Shown here piece by piece: positions 16,636-25,452 of a stretch of 64,000 nt of DNA. Origin of the DNA: Firmicutes bacterium UBA6806. Its GTDB lineage: Bacteria; Bacillota; Clostridia; Peptostreptococcales; Acidaminobacteraceae. Position 1 is the first letter of the stretch, and each line of letters begins with the position of its first letter. A program made the translations under genes and the position numbers. The notes under the pieces are model-generated. The model did no database searches, was not told where the DNA came from, and saw nothing but the letters and a program-made list of their open reading frames with translations. Where the stretch lies: positions 62,001 through 126,000 of the forward strand of contig DKFC01000044.1 in NCBI GenBank assembly GCA_002452745.1, given 5' to 3'.

Positions 16636-17823
16636 ATGGAACAAGCATTAAAGGGAATAAGAATTCTTGATTTGACGCGCGTCTTGGCTGGGCCTTACTG
16701 CACGATGATTTTAGCGGACATGGGTGCTGATGTCATCAAGGTTGAACAGCCAAAGACTGGAGACGACTCAAGACAATTTGGTCCCTATGTCAACGGAGAA
16801 AGCGCCTATTTCATGAGCATTAATCGAAACAAGAGAAGTATTACGCTCAACTTGAAAGATGAAGGTGCTAAGGCAGAATTCTTTAAATTAATTGAAACTG
16901 TAGACGTTCTTGCGGAAAATTTCAAACCTGGCACAATGGAAAAGCTAGGACTTGACTATGAGACGCTTAAGGCGATCAATCCACGTCTAATTTACGCATC
17001 TACTTCCGGTTTTGGCCAGACTGGCCCTTACAGCAGGCGTCCAGCATACGATGGTGTCGTCCAAGCCATGGGCGGCATTATGAGTATCACTGGAGAAAAG
17101 GGCGGTAAACCAACCCGTGTTGGTCCTTCTATCGGCGACATTATCGCCGGCATGTTTACAGCGATTGGCATATTAGGCGCTGTGCACTACAGGGAACAAT
17201 CTGGAAAGGGGCAAAAAATAGACGTTGCCATGCTCGACTGTCAATTAGCTGTTTTGGAAAACGCTATCTCAAGGTATTTTGCAACTGGCATTTCACCAAA
17301 GCCAGAAGGAAATAGACATGCTTCAATCGTTCCATTTGAACCTTTTGATACCTCTGATGGCGAAATTATGATCGCCGTTGGAAACGACAACCTCTGGAAG
17401 AAATTCTGCCAACTTACGGGATTGAATGATCTTGCAGAGCATGAACACTTTAAGACCAACCCGCTTCGTTCAGAACATTACAGCGAGCTGAGACCACTGT
17501 TAGCCGACATTCTCATGACTAAGACAACGTCTCAATGGCAAACGCTGTTCGACGAAAACGGCGTCCCAAATGGGCCAATTAATTCAATAGAACAGATTGT
17601 GAACGACCCTCAGATTATCTCCAGAGAAATGATATTGGAGATGACCCATCCCACCGCTAAAATAGTCAAAATACCTGGTGTGCCAATTAAGATGAGTGAG
17701 ACCCAAGGTGATGTTTATTCACCTTCACCGCTTCTTGGACAACACACCGAAGAAATCCTAACTGAACTAAACCACACACCCCCTGAGGTGTTAGCTGAAC
17801 TCAAAGCCAGAGGCGCAATCTGA
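16636..17823 (+). CDS. CaiB/BaiF (family III) CoA-transferase
   Basis: The 395-residue protein has the family III pattern: R-V-L-A-G-P-Y-C near residue 15, D-V-I-K-V-E near 32, and G-D-I-I-A-G-M near 167 with the catalytic Asp that forms an acyl-anhydride intermediate in formyl-CoA transferase. It moves CoA between carboxylic acids in the cytosol; the pair is unknown. The ATG at 16636 follows AAAGGAG by 7 bases; an ATG eight codons earlier lacks such a site. It is probably co-transcribed with the YfcC-type carrier and ends at a long bidirectional hairpin. Confidence 0.9.
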   Translation: MEQALKGIRILDLTRVLAGPYCTMILADMGADVIKVEQPKTGDDSRQFGPYVNGESAYFMSINRNKRSITLNLKDEGAKAEFFKLIETVDVLAENFKPGTMEKLGLDYETLKAINPRLIYASTSGFGQTGPYSRRPAYDGVVQAMGGIMSITGEKGGKPTRVGPSIGDIIAGMFTAIGILGAVHYREQSGKGQKIDVAMLDCQLAVLENAISRYFATGISPKPEGNRHASIVPFEPFDTSDGEIMIAVGNDNLWKKFCQLTGLNDLAEHEHFKTNPLRSEHYSELRPLLADILMTKTTSQWQTLFDENGVPNGPINSIEQIVNDPQIISREMILEMTHPTAKIVKIPGVPIKMSETQGDVYSPSPLLGQHTEEILTELNHTPPEVLAELKARGAI

Positions 17824-17839
17824 TTCATTTCGTAACCCA

Positions 17840-17895
17840 TAGAAAGCAAAAACAGCCATGAGGTATACTCTCCCTCGGGCTGTTTTTGCTTTCTA
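17840..17895. terminator. Bidirectional terminator between the CoA-transferase and dapF-like genes
   Basis: TAGAAAGCAAAAACAGCC (17840-17857) is perfectly repeated in inverse at 17878-17895. The stem has T-runs for both directions, and on the reverse strand it includes the dapF-like stop codon. Confidence 0.92.
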
Positions 17896-18771
17896 TAAAT
17901 ACCAATCCGTTAAATAATCTTCCTTAATATAGATATCCGCTCTGTAATGGGCTTCGCCTTCAAGTCTAAGCGTGCAGAACTGTTGATCTTCACTGAAATC
18001 CAAGTACACTGTGTTGACACCGCCTGGATTTTGAACTGCAAATGGCGACTTGCTCTTCCGCTTCATTGCATCGTAAAGGGCACAGGCACATGATCCAGTT
18101 CCACAGGAATCCGTAAAATCGTCAACACCTCTTTCATAGGTGATGGCTTCTATTTGTCCTTCATTATTTCTCGCAAAGAAATTGACATTAGTCCCCAGTT
18201 CAAAAAAGCGATTTCCCAGTTCGTCCACTGCGAATTCACTGTTCAAATGGCATCCTATCGCCCTTCGTTCCTCTAAGGTGAAACCGCCTGCTTCACTTTC
18301 ATCTATCACCACATGCGGAACGCCAACTTTAAAGTAGTAATAGGGAATTTTACGTGTCTTCCTACTTTCAAATGTCATTAGAATTTCTCTTTCAACCAAC
18401 GGCTCAAGTTGAATTCTTCCCATGGAAATGACAATGCCATTTTGCTTAACTTCTGCCTTGATTACACCTGCAAGGGTCTCAAAGCACATATTTCTCCCTG
18501 CAATGCCTTCTCGATAGGCATATAGCGCTATACACCTAGCACCATTTCCACACATTTCCCCTTCAAATCCATTGCTGTTGAAAATTCTCATTTTGAAATC
18601 TGAAATTGAAGAGGACTCCACCACTAAAATGCCATCACCACCAACAGAGGTTTTGACGTTGCAGTCCCTCACAGCCATTTCTCTCATATCGCTTTCCAAA
18701 TACTGACCCTTTCGATTGTCCAGCACCAAGAAATGGTTGCCATTGCCATCAATCTTGACATATTTAATCAT
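17893..18771 (-). CDS. dapF: Diaminopimelate epimerase-like (DapF fold) amino-acid epimerase/racemase
   Basis: The 292-residue protein has both DapF active-site cysteines: M-C-G-N-G-A-R-C near residue 75 and D-S-C-G-T-G-S-C-A near 230, with E-R-G-V before the second. The spacing E-R-G-V-D-D-F-T-D-S-C is one residue longer than the usual E-R-G-V-G-E-T-x-A-C, as I recall it. It converts LL- to meso-diaminopimelate if orthologous; DapF-fold relatives such as CntK racemise other amino acids. Its start overlaps the stop of the C26 amidohydrolase gene by four bases (ATGA), so the two are coupled. No other lysine or cell-wall precursor genes are near. Confidence 0.8.
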   Translation of the reverse strand: MIKYVKIDGNGNHFLVLDNRKGQYLESDMREMAVRDCNVKTSVGGDGILVVESSSISDFKMRIFNSNGFEGEMCGNGARCIALYAYREGIAGRNMCFETLAGVIKAEVKQNGIVISMGRIQLEPLVEREILMTFESRKTRKIPYYYFKVGVPHVVIDESEAGGFTLEERRAIGCHLNSEFAVDELGNRFFELGTNVNFFARNNEGQIEAITYERGVDDFTDSCGTGSCACALYDAMKRKSKSPFAVQNPGGVNTVYLDFSEDQQFCTLRLEGEAHYRADIYIKEDYLTDWYL

Positions 18772-19529
18772 ACGTCTTTATTTCCTTTGAACTCGCCACT
18801 GTTTTTTCGGGTCTTGTGCTTGTCAGCGGCTTCTATAAAACTTCGATACAAACGATTAAACTCTGGATATGCCTCATACATTTCCTCAGGATGCCACTGA
18901 ACCCCAACCGCAAAAGTAAGCTTAGTGGATTCAATTGCCTCAACAATGCCATCTGAGGCAATCCCAGATGCGATATAGCCATCACCAAGTTTCTTCACAG
19001 CTTGATGGTGATGTGTATTCACGCCCAATTCCAATCGGTTGAAAATTTTATGCAATAGGGTTTCCTGATTAATAGAGACCCTATGATAAGGATGCACCCC
19101 TGATGTTGCAGTGGGATTATGATCATTTGTCCCCTCGTGCTGAACATAGATATCTTGATACAGACTACCGCCTGCAGCGACGTTCATAAGCTGCACCCCA
19201 CGACAAACGCCCAATATGGGCATGTCTTGCTCGGCTGCTTTTAAGTAGATTAACTTTTCAAAGTAATCGTGTTCAGGCGTTGTCGTCTTCAGCTCAGGGA
19301 TTGGATCTTCCCCATATTCCAGTGGAGAAATGTCAATTCCGCCTGTAAAATAGAGACCATCTATCATCTCTATATATTGATTCATCAACTCTTCTTCTCT
19401 TGTGGTTGCCAGAACCACGGGAACACCCCCATTGTCTATAATGGCATTCATGTTTCGAATATCCACCCTTGAAAAGGTCATGCGCCCATCCATTAAATAC
19501 CTTGCAGTTACCCCAATAATCGGTTTCAT
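18768..19529 (-). CDS. Class I glutamine amidotransferase-like hydrolase (peptidase C26, PuuD type)
   Basis: The 253-residue protein matches gamma-glutamyl-gamma-aminobutyrate hydrolase relatives: M-K-P-I-I-G-V-T start, D-G-L-Y-F-T-G-G near residue 65, nucleophile Cys in L-G-V-C-R-G-V-Q near 105, and the His-Glu pair in V-Q-W-H-P-E near 225. It hydrolyses a gamma-glutamyl amide in the cytosol; the exact substrate is not shown. It starts after AAAGGAG at 19529, with 207 bases to HelD in which I see no distinct signal. Its coupling to the DapF-like gene is unusual and suggests processing of a gamma-glutamylated or amidated amino acid. Confidence 0.87.
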   Translation of the reverse strand: MKPIIGVTARYLMDGRMTFSRVDIRNMNAIIDNGGVPVVLATTREEELMNQYIEMIDGLYFTGGIDISPLEYGEDPIPELKTTTPEHDYFEKLIYLKAAEQDMPILGVCRGVQLMNVAAGGSLYQDIYVQHEGTNDHNPTATSGVHPYHRVSINQETLLHKIFNRLELGVNTHHHQAVKKLGDGYIASGIASDGIVEAIESTKLTFAVGVQWHPEEMYEAYPEFNRLYRSFIEAADKHKTRKNSGEFKGNKDV

Positions 19530-19736
19530 ACAGTCACTCCTTTAACCTTATTTCTCTACTCACTTACTCTGCAAATAAGATGCCATCCTTTGAGATGGGG
19601 AATGTTCTCCAAATACCCGATTTTGAGGATTTATAAATCCTATTTTGAGGAAATTGTCCTGATTTTAGAACTTTTTTTGCTGACTGTCACTGCAATATGA
19701 TATGACAAAGGATTATTCTATGACCTAACACCTCTG

Positions 19737-21965
19737 TCAAGCGTCTAATGATTTTTTATCATATAAATCTGCTTCAATTTCGAGAAGTATCTCTGAACCA
19801 CAGCCAGTATGGTAAATAAAGAGTTCGTGTAATGCTCTGGTCACTGCCACATAGAAGAGTTTGATGTGAAGCGGATCTTTTACATAGGCGTCTGATTCGT
19901 CCTCTAAAATCAACACCGCGTCAAATTCAAGCCCCTTCGAAAGCTGAGGGGTCATCACTGTGACGCCGCCATCATAGTGAAGCTCATCTCCAGTCAAAAG
20001 CTGAACTGAGTCCAGACCGCTTCCAATCAGCTGCTGATAGATATGCACACCATAGGCATCTGTCTTGCACATAATCGCAATTGACTTATAGCCCTTTCCA
20101 CGCAGAGATTCAATCTTTTTCACAGCGGCAGAAATCATCTGCTGTTCCCCATTACACCGAATCGACAGCGGTTTATTGCCCGTTCTCAGTGCAGGTTTTC
20201 CAAGTAATATACTATCGTTGTTCAACAATTTTATAACTGAGTTTCCAAACTCTATTATCTCCTTTGTGGAACGATAGCAAATACTGATGGTTCTATAAAG
20301 CGTCTCTTTGGGACTGAATACTTGGTTCGTCAGTTCGTCCCACCCCGAGATGCCCCTATAGGCATTGATTCCCTGAGCGATATCGCCTACCACTGTGAAG
20401 GAATTATTGCCACTGACCATGGTGAGAAGATGCATTTGTAAAGGGTTGTAATCCTGTGCCTCATCCACCACCACATGCGAAAACCAGCCCAATAGATCCG
20501 ATCCTTCCACGGAGAATTTCAAATAGAGCAGTGCTGGAATATCTTCATACTCAACCGTTCCTCTTGTAAACTTATGGGTGTACTCACAAATAGCAGCCAC
20601 TTCTTCTTCCTTTAAGATGCCCTCTGAAAATCGACTGAGAATTTCAGAATCCTCCAAAAGATTTAGAAGCAGTGTCTCTATGTCTAAATCTTCCCAGCTC
20701 ATGAGGTACTCCTTGTGAAGATTCTTTTCTGCTTGCTTCAAAATATCCACTTTGCGAAGATGCTCATCCACCAATTGAGAAATTTTAACCTGTCTCTGAG
20801 ATTCAGATAAAATAGAATTTTCCTTTATGCTTTTAAGTTGTTTTTCATATTTCTTGGTCAATTTGGCTTCGAGATTTGAGAGCCGACCTTCTGTCATATC
20901 TTTCACGTAAGTTATGAGTTTTGCCTTTCGCCTAGAGAGCGGCATGTAGGCATACTGCTCTGAAAAGAGCGCATCCAGCTCGTCAAATGTATAGAGCGAG
21001 TGTCCTAAAACCTGTATGTCCGTCTTTGGCATAGCCGCAGATACGAGAAAGGATACATAATTGTCCATAATGCGTTTCAGCTTTAACGATCCCTTGAAGG
21101 AGGATACGAATTCCATATTTTGACGTAGGCTATCCCACTGATTGAGTGCTATCAACTTCCTTAGTTTTTCTGACTCAGTTTGTGACTTTAACTGTTTTTT
21201 AAAGGCCTTTTCATAGAGCATTTCAAAGGTCACTTGTTGGATATCATGCACCCCCAGATCAGGCAACACATCGCTGATGTAATCTAAAAAAAGCCTGTTG
21301 GGAACGACCATCAAAATTTTATCTGCTCTAAAAATGTCTTGATAGGTGTACATCAAGTAGGCAATTCGATGGAGGACAATGGTTGTCTTGCCACTGCCAG
21401 CAACCCCCTGTATCATTAAGACACCATCTTTTGATGCACGAATAATTTGGTTTTGTTCATCTTGAATTGTGGTGACAATATCGCCCAGTCTGTTGTCTTT
21501 CTTTTCCCAAAGTGCCTTTTGAAGAAACTCATCCATAGGGGTCAATCCCTTGTCGAAGATATTCACAAGAGAGCCGTCCACAATCTCATATTGCCTCTTG
21601 AGTTCCAAATCGCCAATGATTAGCCCCTGAGGTGAATTATACATCACTTCGCCAATCTCCCCACTGTAGTAGAGCCCTGCAAGCGGCGCCCTCCAGTCTA
21701 GTACCACGGGTTTGCCAGAGCGTTCATCCTCCACATTTGCCTTCCCAATGTAGTAGGACTCTAGCTCCTTTCCAAGTTCCACAAAATCCACTCTTCCGAA
21801 ATATGGCTTTTGCTTTAACGATTCAAGAACTGATAATCTGCTCTTGTTGATTCGAATGAGCTGGCTAAATACTTCTGGGTCAGAAATAACATCTTTTGCT
21901 AATCTTCCATAGTCCTGAGACTTGACAGTTAATGCCTGATATTCATGTTCGATGCTCGCCTGCAC
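19737..21965 (-). CDS. helD: HelD-type UvrD-like helicase, RNA polymerase recycling motor
   Basis: The 742-residue protein has the order of the HelD family: Walker A V-A-G-S-G-K-T-T near residue 187, a helical insertion, V-V-D-E-A-Q-D near 505, G-D-I-A-Q-G near 535 and C-Y-R-S-T near 568. HelD removes RNA polymerase from DNA using ATP. The only start in frame is a GTG at 21965 with no ribosome binding site. A well placed ATG at 22018 begins 18 codons with HelD-like content in another frame. The sequence across 21962-21967 reads GTGTG, and removing one GT joins both parts in frame. The gene is therefore either frameshifted, mis-sequenced or recoded. Confidence 0.85.
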   Translation of the reverse strand: MQASIEHEYQALTVKSQDYGRLAKDVISDPEVFSQLIRINKSRLSVLESLKQKPYFGRVDFVELGKELESYYIGKANVEDERSGKPVVLDWRAPLAGLYYSGEIGEVMYNSPQGLIIGDLELKRQYEIVDGSLVNIFDKGLTPMDEFLQKALWEKKDNRLGDIVTTIQDEQNQIIRASKDGVLMIQGVAGSGKTTIVLHRIAYLMYTYQDIFRADKILMVVPNRLFLDYISDVLPDLGVHDIQQVTFEMLYEKAFKKQLKSQTESEKLRKLIALNQWDSLRQNMEFVSSFKGSLKLKRIMDNYVSFLVSAAMPKTDIQVLGHSLYTFDELDALFSEQYAYMPLSRRKAKLITYVKDMTEGRLSNLEAKLTKKYEKQLKSIKENSILSESQRQVKISQLVDEHLRKVDILKQAEKNLHKEYLMSWEDLDIETLLLNLLEDSEILSRFSEGILKEEEVAAICEYTHKFTRGTVEYEDIPALLYLKFSVEGSDLLGWFSHVVVDEAQDYNPLQMHLLTMVSGNNSFTVVGDIAQGINAYRGISGWDELTNQVFSPKETLYRTISICYRSTKEIIEFGNSVIKLLNNDSILLGKPALRTGNKPLSIRCNGEQQMISAAVKKIESLRGKGYKSIAIMCKTDAYGVHIYQQLIGSGLDSVQLLTGDELHYDGGVTVMTPQLSKGLEFDAVLILEDESDAYVKDPLHIKLFYVAVTRALHELFIYHTGCGSEILLEIEADLYDKKSLDA

Positions 21966-22018
21966 ACTGCCAGTTTCTCCTGCTCATTTACATAATCCGG
22001 ATGTTCCTTTGCATTCAT
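21929..22018 (-). other. Frame-shifted 5' segment of helD
   Basis: A GGAGGAG site precedes an ATG at 22018 that opens a 29-codon frame. Its first residues (N-A-K-E-H-P-D-Y-V-N-E-Q-E-K-L-A-V) look like a normal HelD N-terminus. The frame stops at 21929, inside the main helD frame. A 2-base GT duplication near 21965 would explain the break. Confidence 0.7.
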
Positions 22019-22143
22019 AATTTGCTCCTCCTTCAGTTGACGCTTTTCACTTATGCCCTCTTCAAAAAACGGGGAACTATATCATATCTTTTTGCATGAG
22101 GAGAATCAATGCTTTATCGGATTTGTAATATGAAATTAAAATT

Positions 22144-23070
22144 CTATTCTAAAAGACCATAGGCAACCGTTTCAGACCCTTCATAAATGCCCAAGCTCAT
22201 GACTTGATACAAGACAATTCCCCTTCCCTCTGCTATAATGCGCTGAAGCTCATTCATCTGCACATCATATATGACGCCCAAAGTCTCCCCCTTCTCAAAA
22301 ACCTGTCCTGGTGAGAGGCTCGGAACCCAAAATCCCGATTTAGCTGCCAATGGATATCTTGCAGTTTGAATCTCCAGTGTGTTCACCTGTCTTGGAGAGT
22401 CCTCGACGCTTTTCCCTACAACGCCCAGATAACACAGAACGTTTAGTATCTCTTTAAAATAAAGGGTCACCTGCTCTTCAACCCTTACACCTGCACCCCC
22501 TCGCTCCATCAAAATAGATGGTTTCCCCAAGATACCACTGTGGTTGTAAAAGCCCGTCTGGGCATTTGACTTGACAATTGTTGTAAAGCCAGTTGCCAAG
22601 GCCATTTCTCTCGATTTATTCACCATTTCTTCATCGCCAACACCTGCATAATATACAAACGGCATTACACTCTCCCTGATATCGCCTCCGTGCAGATCCA
22701 TGTGCCAATCAGACTGCAACACAAAGGACTCAACTAAAGTCCTTGCGATTAAGTCAGCCGCATGATTGGTTGGTTTAGGTGGAAAGACTCTATTTAAGTT
22801 CTGTCCGTCTTCAGGGACAATTCGATTTGAGTGCTGATGAAAACCACTTAAGTTGCAGACTGGTACAATTAAAACCCGCTTCTGCACATCCATTGAATTC
22901 AGCCATGAAATGAGTTTCATCACCGCTAAAATAGAAGTCTCTTCCGCACCATGCACCCCCGCTGTTATGAGAACCGTTCCATTTTTTGGAGATCCCTTTT
23001 CAAAATAGGACAGCTTATGTGTCGTCCCATCCGTTTCGCCACCTATTTCTATCCAGTTATACATCATCAT
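22144..23070 (-). CDS. AstE/AspA-family zinc deacylase in the nik operon
   Basis: The 308-residue protein is a member of the succinylglutamate desuccinylase/aspartoacylase branch of M14-type zinc hydrolases. It has zinc ligands in A-G-V-H-G-A-E-E near residue 40 and D-L-H-G-G near 124, an N-R-V-F-P-P loop near 93, and a late E-R-G-G. The C-terminal third is a beta-barrel-like extension. It would remove an acyl group from an amino acid or small ligand. The ATG overlaps the stop of nikE (ATGA), making it the last gene of the metal-import operon. It could process an N-acyl metallophore, which is inference. Confidence 0.85.
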   Translation of the reverse strand: MMMYNWIEIGGETDGTTHKLSYFEKGSPKNGTVLITAGVHGAEETSILAVMKLISWLNSMDVQKRVLIVPVCNLSGFHQHSNRIVPEDGQNLNRVFPPKPTNHAADLIARTLVESFVLQSDWHMDLHGGDIRESVMPFVYYAGVGDEEMVNKSREMALATGFTTIVKSNAQTGFYNHSGILGKPSILMERGGAGVRVEEQVTLYFKEILNVLCYLGVVGKSVEDSPRQVNTLEIQTARYPLAAKSGFWVPSLSPGQVFEKGETLGVIYDVQMNELQRIIAEGRGIVLYQVMSLGIYEGSETVAYGLLE

Positions 23071-23804
23071 AATATCGCCTCCATAAGTTGTCTTGCATAA
23101 GGGTGTCTCAATTCACTTAATCGACTCACGTCACAGCTTTCCACAATTTTACCTCTATAGAGGATGTGCAGAACATCACACATAAACGTCGCTGTCAATA
23201 AATCATGGGTGATAAAGAGGTACGTCATATCATATTTTCGTTTAAGCACTTTCAGCAGCTCCATAATTTCCAACTGAGTATGGGCATCTAAAGAACTGAC
23301 TGCTTCGTCGAGCAACAATACCCTGGCACGAGTTGCCAGTGCTCTGGCGATGCACACTCTTTGAAGCTGTCCTCCACTGAGCTCGTGTGGCATTCGGTAC
23401 ATAAACCCCGCATCAAGTCCAACCATTTCCAGATATTCTGACACTGTATGATCTCCCCTGCCAACAGCGATTATGGATTCCTCCACAATCTCCTTCACGC
23501 TCATTCTTGGATTTACTGAAGAGGTGTAATCCTGAAAGACAATTCCCGTGGAGAGTCCTCCCTTCTTTTTGCTGTAAATAGATGTTCCTTCGATTTTCAG
23601 ACTGCCCGATGTTGGCCTTAATAGACCACAGATGACTTTCGCAAGTGTACTCTTCCCAGAACCGCTCTCTCCAATAATGCCTGCACAAGTGCCTTTTTCA
23701 ACTTTAAGATTCAAGTTATCTATGACATTTTGCCCTTGTCTTTTCCTACAAAAAAAACGTCGATTGTTTTCATAATTAACTTCTAGTTCTTTTATGGAGA
23801 TCAA
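23067..23804 (-). CDS. nikE: Nickel/metallophore ABC transporter ATP-binding protein NikE
   Basis: This 245-residue ATPase has Walker A G-E-S-G-S-G-K-S-T near residue 40, signature L-S-G-G-Q-L-Q-R near 140 and Walker B V-L-L-L-D-E-A near 163. It is the second ATPase of a dipeptide/nickel-type importer. I place the start at a TTG at 23804 whose TG is shared with the nikD stop, 7 bases after AAAGGAGG. An upstream ATG at 23843 would overlap nikD by 43 bases and has no site. Confidence 0.85.
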   Translation of the reverse strand: MISIKELEVNYENNRRFFCRKRQGQNVIDNLNLKVEKGTCAGIIGESGSGKSTLAKVICGLLRPTSGSLKIEGTSIYSKKKGGLSTGIVFQDYTSSVNPRMSVKEIVEESIIAVGRGDHTVSEYLEMVGLDAGFMYRMPHELSGGQLQRVCIARALATRARVLLLDEAVSSLDAHTQLEIMELLKVLKRKYDMTYLFITHDLLTATFMCDVLHILYRGKIVESCDVSRLSELRHPYARQLMEAIL

Positions 23805-24628
23805 CAAACAGCCTCCTTTCCAAATTGCACATCGTATTGACATCGCAATTGCTCATAGGTTTTCAAAAGTTTTCGAGTGTAGTTGTCCTTTGCATTAACC
23901 TTTAACTGAGATAACTCTCCACTGTCTACTACACGTCCACTATTCATAACGTATATGCGGCTTGCAACATGTGACAATACGCCGATATCATGGGATATAA
24001 AAACAACACTCGTGTTTCCCTCTGCCACAATTTTCTTGAACTCGCTTAGAATTTGATACTGAGTAATAGCATCAATTGCCGTAGTGGGTTCATCGGCAAT
24101 GATGACATCTGGTTTTAAAGTCATGGCAAGCCCAATCATCACCCTTTGGAGCATGCCGCCACTCAATTGATAAGGATACTGCGACAGTACTTTTTTCGCA
24201 TTCGGTATACACATCTTTTCTATGATTGAGCTGCATAGATTAAGACGCTCACGTCGATTTTTAATGCCGTGGGTCAAGAGAGTCTCTTCCATCTGATATC
24301 CGATTGTATAAAGGGGATCAAAAGCCGTCATTGGCTGTTGCATAATCATGGTCATTTCCCTGCCTCTCATGCGCCGCCTCGATTCACTGCTCAATTTTGA
24401 GATTTCGTTTCCTTTAAAATTGATGACACCCTCTGTTTTAAACTGCCTGTCTAAAATGCCCATTGCAGCTTTCATGGTCATGCTCTTTCCGCTTCCACTT
24501 TCACCTAAAATACCAATACACTCGCCTCGTCCAACTCTAAGCGAAACCCCTTTTAAGATTTCATGCCACTCTTTTTTCTGTTGAATAGATACATTTAGTT
24601 TTTTTATTTCAAGTATTGTTTCCATCAA
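23801..24628 (-). CDS. nikD: Nickel/metallophore ABC transporter ATP-binding protein NikD
   Basis: The 275-residue ATPase has Walker A G-E-S-G-S-G-K-S-M-T near residue 40, signature L-S-G-G-M-L-Q-R near 155 and Walker B V-I-I-A-D-E-P-T near 177. It energises the NikBC permease. Its ATG overlaps the nikC stop (ATGA) and its stop overlaps the nikE start, so the block is translationally coupled. Confidence 0.88.
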   Translation of the reverse strand: MMETILEIKKLNVSIQQKKEWHEILKGVSLRVGRGECIGILGESGSGKSMTMKAAMGILDRQFKTEGVINFKGNEISKLSSESRRRMRGREMTMIMQQPMTAFDPLYTIGYQMEETLLTHGIKNRRERLNLCSSIIEKMCIPNAKKVLSQYPYQLSGGMLQRVMIGLAMTLKPDVIIADEPTTAIDAITQYQILSEFKKIVAEGNTSVVFISHDIGVLSHVASRIYVMNSGRVVDSGELSQLKVNAKDNYTRKLLKTYEQLRCQYDVQFGKEAVC

Positions 24629-25452
24629 AAAACCTCCTTCGGGTCCAATACGTCTCGCAGTGCATCCCCAAAGGCATTAAAAGCGGATACAACTGATACA
24701 ACAGCAAGGCTAGGCGCTAATATTTGAAGCGGATTTGAAGTCATGACATTCTTCGCTTCACTGAGCATTGCTCCCCATTCCGGCGTCGGCGCCTGAACCC
24801 CCATCCCCAGAAACGAAAGGGTTGAAATATTGATAATAGACCATCCCATGTCCAAAGTGGCCAGCACTGCAATTTCAGGTGCAATATTGGGTAAAATATG
24901 CCTTATAAGAATATAGCTCGTCCGACTCCCAACGCATTTTGCATAGAGCACAAAATTTCGTTCTCTAAATTGAAGCACTTTGGTTCTAACCATCCTCGCA
25001 TACCAGGCCCACTTCACCAGAACCGTTGCCATTATCACATTTTTGACATCTACTCCAAGCAGTGCAATAACTGCAAATATCATTATTTGGCTTGGAAAGG
25101 ACAACATGATATCCACCGTCCTCATGATAATCTCATCTACCACACCTTTAAAGTATCCGGAGAGGAGACCAAGAACAGTCCCAATTAAAATAGTGCCAAT
25201 CATAGTCAGGGCTGAGAGGTAGAGTGTTGTCCTCACACCATAAATCAATCTCGACAGGACGCACCTGCCAAGGTGATCTGTTCCCATGGGATAAGTCGCT
25301 GAAAATCCTTGGAATTTGAGGCTGATATTAGTCTCAAGCGGATCGTGTGGACTGACCCACGGCGCAAAAATCCCCATGGCGGTTATCAGAATTAAAAATA
25401 AGCCAATGCCCACTATTGTTTTAGATTTTAACAATCGCCTTCCTAGTCTCAT
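24625..25452 (-). CDS. nikC: Nickel/metallophore ABC transporter permease NikC
   Basis: The 275-residue membrane protein belongs to the DppC/NikC type. It has an N-terminal helix, then P-M-G-T-D-H-L-G-R-C-V-L-S-R near residue 55, about five further helices, and the EAA-like coupling region N-I-A-P-E-I-A-V-L-A near 190. It pairs with NikB. The start ATG overlaps the nikB stop by four bases. Confidence 0.88.
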   Translation of the reverse strand: MRLGRRLLKSKTIVGIGLFLILITAMGIFAPWVSPHDPLETNISLKFQGFSATYPMGTDHLGRCVLSRLIYGVRTTLYLSALTMIGTILIGTVLGLLSGYFKGVVDEIIMRTVDIMLSFPSQIMIFAVIALLGVDVKNVIMATVLVKWAWYARMVRTKVLQFRERNFVLYAKCVGSRTSYILIRHILPNIAPEIAVLATLDMGWSIINISTLSFLGMGVQAPTPEWGAMLSEAKNVMTSNPLQILAPSLAVVSVVSAFNAFGDALRDVLDPKEVF

